In this document: positions 1 to 5,578 of the stretch, piece after piece
Layout of the letters: every line of letters starts with the position of its first letter
How positions within the stretch are numbered: the first letter of the stretch is position 1
Assembly: GCA_021157445.1 (NCBI GenBank)
Contig: JAGGWM010000065.1
Location: 1 to 6,785 of the forward strand
Reading direction: 5' to 3'
DNA length: 6,785 bases
Source of the DNA: Thermococcus sp.
GTDB taxonomy: Archaea; Methanobacteriota_B; Thermococci; Thermococcales; Thermococcaceae
Notes under the pieces: model-generated
What the model saw: the letters and a program-made list of their open reading frames with translations, nothing else
Database searches by the model: none
Told to the model about the DNA's origin: nothing
Made by a program: the position numbers and the translations under genes

Positions 1-269
1 ATGCAAGCCCCACATTCTATGCACTTTGCTTCGTCAACAAGAACTGCCCCTGTTTTTTCGTCCACACCTAGGGCTTTTGTTGGACAGACGTTTACACATG
101 GATAGTCGGGGCATTGAACACAGGTGTGTGGAACGTTAATCCCGGGCAACAGTTCAAAAACCCTTATCCTCGAAGCTTCCGGCCATATAATTCCTTCGTG
201 CTCGAGGGAGCATGCGACTTCACACAACCTGCAACCGCTGCACCTATCGGGAGTTATCAAAATCCACAT
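1..269 (-). CDS. Multi-[4Fe-4S] ferredoxin-like electron-transfer subunit (HycB/polyferredoxin type), C-terminus off window
   Basis: The first 89 codons are visible; the gene runs off the left edge. Cysteines fall in ferredoxin patterns: CX2CX2CX3C at residues 10-20, CX2CX4CX3C at 50-62, and CX2CX2C at 83-89 with its last ligand off window. This spacing is typical of the four-cluster HycB/DMSO-reductase-B-like family, cytoplasmic subunits that pass electrons between a catalytic subunit and ferredoxin or another carrier. In Thermococcales such proteins often accompany tungsten aldehyde:ferredoxin oxidoreductase-type enzymes; that such a partner lies to the left is inference. I chose ATG at 269, preceded by GGTGAG, because it puts Cys1 at residue 10, as is usual in the family. 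An in-frame ATG at 311, also behind a GGTGAT, would add 14 hydrophilic residues. The protein has no signal peptide. Confidence 0.88.
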   Translation of the reverse strand, partial: MWILITPDRCSGCRLCEVACSLEHEGIIWPEASRIRVFELLPGINVPHTCVQCPDYPCVNVCPTKALGVDEKTGAVLVDEAKCIECGAC

Positions 270-340
270 TCTCTCACCATGTTGAGTCTTATTAGGCTCT
301 TCCTCACCCATGTTATCACCAAAAATGATATTGCCTTCCA

Positions 341-357
341 TGTATATAATGATTACG
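341..357 (-). promoter_or_regulatory. Candidate TATA box for the ferredoxin-like gene
   Basis: Read on the minus strand, ATTATATACA (350 to 341) lies about 30 nt before the GGTGAT that precedes the alternative ATG at 311. Archaeal TATA boxes sit roughly 25-30 nt before the transcript start, so the start would fall near 317-322. That leaves either a very short leader (ATG 311) or one of about 50 nt (ATG 269). The BRE is weak. Confidence 0.4.
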
Positions 358-494
358 AAAATTATAGCGTTCAGATTATTGTCTCAAAGGCTGTTCAGAG
401 TTGGGCTTTTTCTGTGCTATTCATAAAAGGGGATGTGATTAGTTGTCCTACTTCTGCATCATTTTTGCACTTATTGGACGTTTCTCAAACCCAA

Positions 495-530
495 AAACTT
501 ATACAAATTCGGGTTAAAGATTTATAAAGG
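495..530 (+). promoter_or_regulatory. Candidate BRE/TATA elements for the EamA permease
   Basis: Two TATA-like boxes precede the permease. TTTATAAA (521-528), with the A-rich BRE-like TTAAAGA just before it, is the better match. Its centre is only about 20 nt before ATG 544, so transcription would start at or past the ATG, implying a leaderless mRNA or a start at in-frame GTG 550. The weaker CTTATACA (498-505) would give a leader of about 16 nt containing GGTG (529-532). Confidence 0.5.
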
Positions 531-543
531 TGCGAATTCTATC

Positions 544-1383
544 ATGAACGTGAACCGCGCTGAGACAATTCTCCTTGGAATTACTGCTATATGGGGATTC
601 ACATTTCCAGCAATGAAGGTTAGCCTTGGTTATATCCCTCCGATTCTATTTTTAGCTTATCGTTTTGGGATAGCTTCTCTTTTTATGCTCCTTATTTTCA
701 GGAGGAGAGCCTTAGCAAAGGAAACATTCTTTGAGGGGTTTATTTTGGGAGCAACCCTATTTTTTGGACACGGATTCCAAATTGTTGGGCTAAAATATAC
801 ATCTGCATCTAACTCTGCCTTCATAACATCTCTGTATGTTGTTTTTACGCCTTTCATAGCCTATTTTATCTTGGGTGATAGGGTAAGGAGGAGGGATGGG
901 CTCTCTCTGGGAGTTGCAATAATCGGCTTATACCTCATCTCGGGAGCTAGCTTGAGCTTTAACTACGGTGATCTGTTGACGATCCTTTGTGCAGTTTCTT
1001 TTGCATTTCAGATAGTTCTTGTTCAGAAATTTGGGGAAAAGGATTATATCAGCCTTGCCTTTTGGCAGATATTTTGGAATTTTGTATTTTCGACAGTTTA
1101 TGCCTTGATTTTTGAGGAATTTGTACTGCCAGTGGAAATAGCCCCTTGGATTGGTGTTCTCTACACCGGAGTTTTTGCAACCGTGATTGCGTTTACCCTT
1201 CAGGTGAAGTATCAGAAAGAAACGAAAGCCCACAAAGCGGCTCTTATATACTCTGCTGAACCTATTTTTGGACACATATCGGCGTTTTTAACCATTGGGG
1301 AAGTTTTGAGTTTGAGGGGCTATCTTGGGGCTTTATTGATTTTGACTGCAATCTGGAATGAAATAAGAAACGAAAACCGTTAG
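544..1383 (+). CDS. EamA/DMT-superfamily transporter (RhaT-like permease)
   Basis: This is a 279-aa polytopic membrane protein with the family's duplicated architecture: a first EamA repeat at about residues 7-133 and a second at about 141-273, each with roughly five transmembrane helices. Recognisable family signatures are WGFTFPAMK near residue 17, LKYTSASNSAF near 83, and in the second half YSAEPIFGHISAFLTIGE (about 236-253). Members export or import small metabolites such as amino acids or their analogues; the substrate cannot be read from sequence. Length is normal (280-300 aa) and the gene is intact. The start is ATG 544, with GTG 550 an alternative if the mRNA is leaderless. It is transcribed alone, divergent from the ferredoxin gene, and its stop overlaps the stop of the convergent DUF116 gene by 4 bp. 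Confidence 0.93.
   Translation: MNVNRAETILLGITAIWGFTFPAMKVSLGYIPPILFLAYRFGIASLFMLLIFRRRALAKETFFEGFILGATLFFGHGFQIVGLKYTSASNSAFITSLYVVFTPFIAYFILGDRVRRRDGLSLGVAIIGLYLISGASLSFNYGDLLTILCAVSFAFQIVLVQKFGEKDYISLAFWQIFWNFVFSTVYALIFEEFVLPVEIAPWIGVLYTGVFATVIAFTLQVKYQKETKAHKAALIYSAEPIFGHISAFLTIGEVLSLRGYLGALLILTAIWNEIRNENR
1357..1376 (-). terminator. Candidate U-tract terminator for the DUF116 gene, inside the EamA coding end
   Basis: Read on the minus strand, the first bases after the DUF116 stop contain TTTTCGTTTCTTATTTC. This is the complement of the A-rich codons for the permease tail (NEIRNEN). It is the mirror image of the plus-strand tract at 1423-1440. Confidence 0.4.
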
Positions 1384-1994
1384 GGAGTTGGTTGGGGATT
1401 TACGTCGGTGGAAAATGCTGGGCTTTTGTTTTCTTGTTTAAGACCAATTTCCAAGGCTGCCTTAACCCTTTCTATGTCAACAAGGGTATTTATGCACCCT
1501 GCCCTTAATAGGGGCACTGCTTGAAGCGGAATTTTCAATATGGAGAGCTTTTCATTGGCTTCGGCAAGCTCAGGCCAGCATGCTATTCCCAGTGCGGCCT
1601 TTATTTCTCCTTTGGGAACCTTCTCCTTTAGTATCTTTTTTACTAAACTTCCTCCCGGAACTATGTAGAACTGCTTATAGCCGAGCTTTTCTCCATGTTC
1701 GATTATATCACCTATTACGCATTTTCCGCACTTTGTGCATTCCCATCCGTACTCTCCAAATTCAGCCGGGCATTCTTTTACATTCCTCAGACACTGAGGG
1801 ATGAAAACGGCGCGCTTTTCAACTGGAACTTTTGCAAAGTCCTCTTTGTACGCTTTATTCTTTATCTCCACATAGATCTGGTCAGTAAGCTCCTCGTCCT
1901 CGCTTATCAAAGAGAGTGCCATCTTTATTGCGTTTCTGGTGCTTAAATCAGCCCCTACCGCGGCCAGCTTAGCGATTATGTTATCAACCCTCAT
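1380..1994 (-). CDS. DUF116 family cysteine-rich protein
   Basis: This 204-aa soluble protein matches the DUF116 family as I recognise it. The core has PQCLRN around C68, then C75 and a C86-X2-C89-X2-C92 cluster (ECTKCGKC), followed by a YIVPGGS segment (about 110-116), C139 in GIACWPEL and C167 in LRAGC. Seven cysteines, with CX2CX2C and the wider C68/C75 pair, suggest metal or iron-sulfur binding; that is inference, and the biochemical role is unknown to me. The N-terminal ~60 residues are helical and the last ~20 look disordered. The start is well supported: AGAGGTGG ends 4 nt before ATG 1994. Its TATA box lies immediately after the DUF835 stop, so it has its own promoter though read-through is possible. 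The stop overlaps the EamA stop. Confidence 0.87.
   Translation of the reverse strand: MRVDNIIAKLAAVGADLSTRNAIKMALSLISEDEELTDQIYVEIKNKAYKEDFAKVPVEKRAVFIPQCLRNVKECPAEFGEYGWECTKCGKCVIGDIIEHGEKLGYKQFYIVPGGSLVKKILKEKVPKGEIKAALGIACWPELAEANEKLSILKIPLQAVPLLRAGCINTLVDIERVKAALEIGLKQENKSPAFSTDVNPQPTP
1423..1440 (+). terminator. Candidate U-tract terminator for the EamA gene, inside the DUF116 coding end
   Basis: The plus strand carries CTTTTGTTTTCTTGTTTA about 40 nt after the permease stop. Archaeal RNA polymerase terminates at U-rich tracts without needing a hairpin. On the other strand these bases encode the Lys/Asn/Gln-rich stretch KQENK near the DUF116 C-terminus. Confidence 0.45.
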
Positions 1995-2022
1995 CCTTCC
2001 ACCTCTTGAAATTGAATAAGGA

Positions 2023-2042
2023 TTGGGTTATAAACCTTTGGA
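2023..2042 (-). promoter_or_regulatory. BRE/TATA promoter of the DUF116 gene
   Basis: Read on the minus strand, CCAAAGG followed by TTTATAACCC (about 2041 to 2025) is a good BRE/TATA pair. Its centre is about 25 nt before the AGAGGTGG ribosome-binding site, predicting a transcript start near 2005-2010 and a very short leader. It overlaps or directly follows the stop of the upstream DUF835 gene. Confidence 0.6.
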
Positions 2043-2043
2043 A

Positions 2044-3099
2044 TCAAATGAGAACCCTTTTTAGTATTTTGAGCTCTCTTTTTTCCCATGCCTCTTCTTC
2101 AACTACCAGAATTAGAACTCCATTGTATAAAAGTGTGAAATCTTTTAAGGAAGCGAGGAATTTTACGAGGGTTTCAAAGCCATTGTAGGTTTTTAAATAT
2201 TCGGGACAGTCTATAACAACTATCCCTTCAAACCCCTTTTCATTAGCCTCTTGTAGATATCTGATTGTTATATCAACAATTTTTGCCAGATCCGTTGGGA
2301 ATATGGAATCTCTCTTTCCTGTGGTCGTTATGAAGAATGCATTCCAAGCCTCGGGAAAGTGTAAGTCTCTAACAAACGCCAATACAGGCACTTTTTCGAG
2401 CTTCTCTTTTATTGTAGTGTACTCCTGAGGTTTGATTATCATCCCTCCTGGCTTGAGGTACATCTCCACAGGGGGCTTTTCGAGTCTTATGAACTTCTCT
2501 GTAAAGACGAATTTTATCATAACGTATGCAGAGAGAATGCTAAATATGGCTCCAAGGGTGAACCCTATTGGAGCAAACCACTCTACCAGTCTCAAAATGG
2601 GATAATCGAGCTCGTGAATTCCGTAAACTGTAATAATGCCCCCTAAATACAAGGCCTTGCTATCATAAAGCTTCCTGAGAAAGAGTATCATAAGTCCCGA
2701 GGAGGCAATAAAGAGGGCTGAAACTGCATAAGGCAGACCGAGAAGTGTAAACCAGTCGGAAGAATAACCTAAGACACCTATTAGAATTCCATATAAGCTT
2801 ATTACAACGGGAATTGCTGACAGCACTCTTATTTCCCTATTTGCGATCCTCTTTTCCTCCAGCAGGAGGAGTGTGCCATAAAATAAGAACATTGCCCAGA
2901 AGGCTTCTGATAGCGAAATAACGTATATATCTCCCGTTATATCAGAGAATATTGAAGAAGCGGCAGCAATCCACGAAAGAGACCAACAAAGAGCGGGCTT
3001 TCGTTTGTGCTTCCAGTAAACATAAGCGAGAAATAGGGCTCCTGCTATTTTTGCCGAAAGACTGAGCGTTTGTCCTAGGAGAAGCAGTGTGTGGTTCAT
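2044..3099 (-). CDS. Polytopic membrane protein with C-terminal DUF835 domain
   Basis: This 351-aa protein has two parts. Residues 1 to about 200 are hydrophobic, with about six or seven predicted transmembrane segments (roughly 5-28, 35-53, 60-81, 91-111, 115-141, 150-165, 173-197). Residues from about 215 to the end form a soluble cytoplasmic-type domain that I recognise as DUF835: it opens with KPGGMIIKP, has a VLAFVRD strand near 239-245, then GIVVID near 292-297 and CPEYLKTYNGFETLVKFL near 298-315. DUF835 proteins are common in Thermococcales and uncharacterised. The hydrophobic GIVVID strand recalls a Walker B strand of RecA/KaiC-like folds, but no Walker A is visible, so any such kinship would be a degenerate, non-ATPase one (inference). 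A sensor- or scaffold-like role is only a guess. Start is ATG 3099, behind a weak AAAGGG site. Confidence 0.85.
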   Translation of the reverse strand: MNHTLLLLGQTLSLSAKIAGALFLAYVYWKHKRKPALCWSLSWIAAASSIFSDITGDIYVISLSEAFWAMFLFYGTLLLLEEKRIANREIRVLSAIPVVISLYGILIGVLGYSSDWFTLLGLPYAVSALFIASSGLMILFLRKLYDSKALYLGGIITVYGIHELDYPILRLVEWFAPIGFTLGAIFSILSAYVMIKFVFTEKFIRLEKPPVEMYLKPGGMIIKPQEYTTIKEKLEKVPVLAFVRDLHFPEAWNAFFITTTGKRDSIFPTDLAKIVDITIRYLQEANEKGFEGIVVIDCPEYLKTYNGFETLVKFLASLKDFTLLYNGVLILVVEEEAWEKRELKILKRVLI

Positions 3100-3130
3100 G
3101 TGTTTTCCCTTTGATATCTAGGTCTTTCAC

Positions 3131-3148
3131 CTATATAACCACTTTGTC
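3131..3148 (-). promoter_or_regulatory. BRE/TATA promoter of the DUF835 gene
   Basis: Read on the minus strand, ACAAAGTG followed by GTTATATAG (3139 to 3131) is centred about 37 nt before ATG 3099, predicting a transcript start near 3110 and a leader of about 10 nt. The promoter lies between this gene and the upstream DUF401 gene, so the two are probably separate units. Confidence 0.55.
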
Positions 3149-3172
3149 TCATCCCTAACTCCTTAGACTATC

Positions 3173-3181
3173 AAAAACATC
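3173..3181 (-). terminator. Weak candidate T-tract terminator of the DUF401 gene
   Basis: About 20 nt after the DUF401 stop the minus strand reads GATGTTTTTGA, a run of five T. It lies just before the promoter of the next gene, a sensible place for an archaeal terminator, but the run is short. Confidence 0.3.
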
Positions 3182-3197
3182 TTTTCATGAGTAGTGT

Positions 3198-4385
3198 CTA
3201 GAGAAAAGATATGTAGAGGACTCCCAGAATGAAGAGGACAAATCCAGGAATTAGCATTGTTTTGTAAACTTTCCCAAGATCTGCTTTGTAATATTCGGCG
3301 GAGAAAACTAAACATAGATGAACTGGACTGAAGAGCATTCCCATGTAACCGCTTAAGTAAGCAAGTGCAATCTTATCAAAACCCGTAAAAAACGGTGCCA
3401 ATAGGGGGAATGTCATCCCTACGTAAGCAAAGCTTATGCCCGTCATCAATCCAACCGAGAAGGGGGTTAGAATTATTACGGCTATTATCGGGAGATTTAG
3501 CTCTAATATGACCTCTGGAAGGGCTTCAACTGCTCCTGTAACCTCGAGAAGCTTTTTGAAATACATGACTGAGAGGAGGAGAAATACTATCTTTGGTTGC
3601 AGGGCATATTTCAAGACCTCTTTTTTGTCTATTCTCTTGAAATGGGGTATCAATGCGGATAAAAAGCCGATAAATGCTCCATAAACCATATCACATCCAA
3701 GAACAATTGATATGAATATGATTACAATTATTGGATACGTGCTTTTAAGAAACAGCTTCAGCCCTTCTTTCGTATCTCCTTTTTCATTCTCCTGGAATTT
3801 TATCGGCCTAAGGAAGAAAAGATACCCAACTAGTGCCATAAGTACCGTTAGGGGAAACATCTTGCTGCTGAATTCTTTCACCGAGATGCTTAGAATGGCC
3901 GAGGCGATTATTATTGCCTGATACATCGGCCAAGAGTGCTCCCATATATGCCTGAACCAGTAGTTAATTATGGTCTTTTTCTCAGGAGGAAGGTTAAACT
4001 TGTCAGCCACGGTCTCTATCATGGGGGCTGAAACTAGGGCTCCGGCGGGCATTGGCATTAAACCTATTAACGCCGGAAGCGCAGCTAGGGAATACTTCTC
4101 ATTTGGAAACAGCTCTTCTGCCGCCTTTTCCATCATTTTGAGGTATCCTATTTGAGAGAAAACACCTGTCAAAGCCATTATTAAGACTATAATTAGAATG
4201 AGCCTTACGGTTGGCCACTCCGTAGATGAGACATAAAAGGAAAGCAGGAGATCTTTTGGCCCTAACCCAAAGAGGGCTCCCAGCAAAAGAGAGCCCAGGA
4301 AGATAGATATTCCTATATTCACCTTCAGTCTTATGAACCCTATTATAATCCCAAAGGAAAGCAAAAGATACAGGAGTTCATTCAT
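3198..4385 (-). CDS. DUF401 family integral membrane protein (ion-transporter-like)
   Basis: This is a 395-aa, very hydrophobic protein with about ten transmembrane segments and no soluble domain. I recognise DUF401 from the conserved re-entrant-loop-like segment LMPMPAGALVSAPMIE (about residues 109-124), then HIWEHSWPMYQ (about 146-156). The second half has GLMTGISFAYVGMTFPLLAP and FSPVHLCLVFSAEYY. Paired proline/glycine-rich segments in two halves resemble the GntP/ArsB/CitMHS ion-transporter superfamily; transport is therefore likely but the substrate is unknown. I chose ATG 4385 because GGTGA lies 5 nt upstream. The longer in-frame GTG start at 4397 would place that ribosome-binding site inside the gene. 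It is divergent from the 125-aa protein gene and followed by a separate DUF835 unit. Confidence 0.87.
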   Translation of the reverse strand: MNELLYLLLSFGIIIGFIRLKVNIGISIFLGSLLLGALFGLGPKDLLLSFYVSSTEWPTVRLILIIVLIMALTGVFSQIGYLKMMEKAAEELFPNEKYSLAALPALIGLMPMPAGALVSAPMIETVADKFNLPPEKKTIINYWFRHIWEHSWPMYQAIIIASAILSISVKEFSSKMFPLTVLMALVGYLFFLRPIKFQENEKGDTKEGLKLFLKSTYPIIVIIFISIVLGCDMVYGAFIGFLSALIPHFKRIDKKEVLKYALQPKIVFLLLSVMYFKKLLEVTGAVEALPEVILELNLPIIAVIILTPFSVGLMTGISFAYVGMTFPLLAPFFTGFDKIALAYLSGYMGMLFSPVHLCLVFSAEYYKADLGKVYKTMLIPGFVLFILGVLYISFL

Positions 4386-4427
4386 TGTTTTCACCACTGT
4401 ATTAATGTGTAGATATGTATCTTATTG

Positions 4428-4442
4428 AGACTTATAAAGGTT
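4428..4442 (-). promoter_or_regulatory. Candidate TATA box of the DUF401 gene, near-palindromic
   Basis: The minus strand reads CCTTTATAAG (4440 to 4431), predicting a transcript start near 4408-4412 and a leader of about 25 nt that contains the GGTGA at 4395-4391. On the plus strand the same bases read CTTATAAAGG, so the element could also drive rightward transcription. Confidence 0.5.
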
Positions 4443-4457
4443 GTTCCTTGTTTTAGA

Positions 4458-4476
4458 AACAAAAAGTTAATAAACA
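4458..4476 (+). promoter_or_regulatory. Candidate BRE/TATA promoter of the 125-aa protein gene
   Basis: AACAAAAAG followed by TTAATAAAC (4466-4474) predicts a transcript start near 4493-4497, just at the GGAGGTG ribosome-binding site (4496-4502). The alternative plus-strand box at 4431-4440 would give a start near 4460. Confidence 0.4.
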
Positions 4477-4495
4477 TTGATAACAATGTATTTTT

Positions 4496-4502
4496 GGAGG
4501 TG
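4496..4502 (+). promoter_or_regulatory. Ribosome-binding site that fixes the start of the 125-aa protein
   Basis: GGAGGTG is a near-full match to the Thermococcales anti-Shine-Dalgarno sequence and lies 6 nt before ATG 4509. It rules out the longer in-frame start upstream. Confidence 0.75.
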
Positions 4503-4508
4503 GTGTGG

Positions 4509-4886
4509 ATGGTGCACCAATACATTAAAGAAAAATCAAAAAAGTTCACAAAAGAGGAGAAGGAAAAGAGGTACAAATATCTCGGCAAAGAAGTGATAGA
4601 TGTCGGTGATCCGGGACTGGATAGCATACCGGAATTCTACGGGATAGCAAATGCTATATGGCACGACTGGAAAGAAGGTGAAATAACTACAAAGACGGCA
4701 CTTGGAAGATTGGCGCTCCTAAAACTGCTCACGTACAAAACAAAGAACAAGAAGATTCAAGATATACCTGAGGAAGATTTAGAAGAGGCCAGAAGGTTCA
4801 TAGATTATGTTATTCAGGTTATAAAGAACGAGAGCAGAAGAAAAGGTGAGCCTGAGGAAGAAAGGCATGTTGAGGAGAAAGCTTAA
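4509..4886 (+). CDS. Small charged helical protein of unknown function
   Basis: This is a 125-aa protein I do not recognise. The start is ATG 4509: GGAGGTG (4496-4502) sits 6 nt upstream. A longer frame opening at TTG 4425 would run across the promoter and this site, so it is rejected. The first ~25 residues and last ~20 are dominated by Lys/Glu, and the middle has EFYGIANAIWHDWKEG (about 42-57) followed by a likely helix ALGRLALLKLLT (about 64-75). A further predicted helix lies at 90-112. No cysteines, signal peptide, membrane segment or catalytic motif are visible. The charge and helix content would suit a nucleic-acid- or protein-binding accessory, but that is a guess. It is transcribed alone, divergent from the DUF401 gene and convergent with the triphosphatase. 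The last codons contain one copy of an 11-bp direct repeat. Confidence 0.85.
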   Translation: MVHQYIKEKSKKFTKEEKEKRYKYLGKEVIDVGDPGLDSIPEFYGIANAIWHDWKEGEITTKTALGRLALLKLLTYKTKNKKIQDIPEEDLEEARRFIDYVIQVIKNESRRKGEPEEERHVEEKA

Positions 4887-4902
4887 AATCCAGAAAGCTT
4901 AA
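4876..4902. repeat. 11-bp direct repeat AGAAAGCTTAA across a stop codon
   Basis: AGAAAGCTTAA occurs at 4876-4886 and again at 4892-4902 (16-bp period). The first copy encodes the last residues and TAA stop of the 125-aa protein; the second lies just before the GC-rich spacer. It may be a slippage duplication or a scar at a recombination junction. Confidence 0.6.
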
Positions 4903-4975
4903 CCCCTATTGCCCTCTCCTTCCACACCCCCACGAAAGGTGAGCGGGAGGCAGTCGGGGAGGGTGTATTTCCCCG
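4903..4975. other. GC-rich, foldable spacer between convergent genes; possible ncRNA or 3' element
   Basis: This short spacer is far richer in G+C than most of the window and shows strong strand asymmetry: C-rich up to about 4933, G-rich from 4938 to 4963. CCCTCTCC (4912-4919) can pair with GGGGAGGG (4956-4963) over 8 bp with one G-U wobble on the plus strand. Alternatively ACACCC (4924-4929) can pair with GGGTGT (4961-4966). In hyperthermophiles, GC-rich intergenic patches often mark structured RNAs, but no promoter, C/D boxes or known fold are visible. It could equally be imported flanking DNA. Confidence 0.35.
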
Positions 4976-5518
4976 TTATTTCTCCCCAAAGAAGAGCTCT
5001 TGGTTCAGTCTTGGTATCATAGCCATCAAAACGGCAATTTCGTTCAGCTCGGTTCTCGTTAGAAGACCTTTGCTCAGGACGCCTATCGCACCGATTTTCT
5101 TCTTCAGCTCAAGGTCGTTCACGAGCCCTCCCATCGCAATGCCCGCCTCGACGCCTTCATTGAGGATTCTCCCAATGACTATTGGCGGATACTCGAAGCC
5201 CGGGCCGTGGCCGACAGTTATTATTCCATCGGGGCTCGCTATTGCACATACCTGGATATCGAGGTAGCCCGTTAGCGTTTGGGGGAATGGGTATATCCCG
5301 GCCTCTATTCCCACGCCTAGGTCGGCGCTTGTTTTCTCCAAGGCCATTTTTGCCCTGTTAATCGCTCCCTGCACTATCTCTTCCATGCCAACCGGCTGGT
5401 CTGGGACTCCGCTATCAACTTCAACTCCAAAAACATCAACGTCGCCGTAAATCTTCCGCATCACGGCCTCAACGGCCTTAACCTTCGTTGGGTTTGTTGA
5501 GCCGACCGCGATTCTCAT
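4976..5518 (-). CDS. Inosine/xanthosine triphosphatase (DUF84/YjjX family NTPase)
   Basis: This 180-aa cytoplasmic enzyme hydrolyses non-canonical nucleoside triphosphates such as ITP and XTP to the diphosphates, protecting RNA and DNA from damaged purines (family knowledge). Signatures seen are the N-terminal [11 protein letters not shown] (6-16), SGVPDQPVG (36-44), GAINRA (51-56), GVGIEAG (68-74, with the probable metal-binding acid E72), and [18 protein letters not shown] (143-160). Length is normal for the family. The start is firm: ATG 5518 directly follows GGTGGTGGC. It is transcribed alone, divergent from ileS and convergent with the 125-aa protein gene. Its base composition is odd: counted 60-base rows within it are about 52-60% GC, against about 37% in counted rows of the EamA gene and ileS, which suggests acquisition from a higher-GC relative. 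Confidence 0.92.
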   Translation of the reverse strand: MRIAVGSTNPTKVKAVEAVMRKIYGDVDVFGVEVDSGVPDQPVGMEEIVQGAINRAKMALEKTSADLGVGIEAGIYPFPQTLTGYLDIQVCAIASPDGIITVGHGPGFEYPPIVIGRILNEGVEAGIAMGGLVNDLELKKKIGAIGVLSKGLLTRTELNEIAVLMAMIPRLNQELFFGEK

Positions 5519-5547
5519 GCCACCACCAAAGCAACTTGGCAGAAAAC

Positions 5548-5558
5548 CTTATAAAGGG
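5548..5558. promoter_or_regulatory. Near-palindromic TATA element shared by the triphosphatase gene and ileS
   Basis: CCTTATAAAGG reads as a TATA box on both strands. Leftward it predicts a triphosphatase transcript start near 5527, giving a leader of about 9 nt with the ribosome-binding site. Rightward, with the A-rich BRE-like AGAAAAC (5542-5548), it predicts an ileS transcript start near 5579, giving a leader of about 105 nt. Confidence 0.5.
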
Positions 5559-5578
5559 CATTCCTAATTTTACCCCGA

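Larger units (their letters stand above)
270..543. other. Divergent intergenic region between ferredoxin-like gene and EamA permease
   Basis: This AT-rich stretch holds the 5' region of the minus-strand ferredoxin gene (270-350) and promoter elements for the plus-strand permease (about 493-530). Positions 351-490 hold no gene I can support. A 137-aa plus-strand frame from 114 to 527 overlaps the real ferredoxin coding sequence antisense, lacks a ribosome-binding site and has no recognisable family. No tRNA or clear C/D-box RNA was found. Confidence 0.6.

Noticed and set aside
386..465. Possible C/D-box RNA on the minus strand (AATGATGC near 460, CTGA near 398)
   Set aside because: The C box lacks its final A, no proper D'/C' pair with normal 12-nt guide spacing is present, and no closing stem is visible.
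114..527. 137-aa open frame on the plus strand
   Set aside because: It lies antisense to the ferredoxin coding region with its clear cysteine motifs, then runs through AT-rich promoter DNA. It has no ribosome-binding site and no recognisable sequence.
928..1275. 115-aa minus-strand frame
   Set aside because: It is antisense to the EamA permease and has a basic, low-information composition typical of the reverse of membrane-protein codons.
2942..3130. 62-aa minus-strand frame overlapping the start of the DUF835 gene
   Set aside because: It lies out of frame over the well-supported DUF835 coding start and promoter, and resembles no known protein.
4425..4508. N-terminal extension of the 125-aa protein from TTG 4425
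   Set aside because: It would translate through TATA boxes and the GGAGGTG site; ATG 4509 with that site is clearly better.
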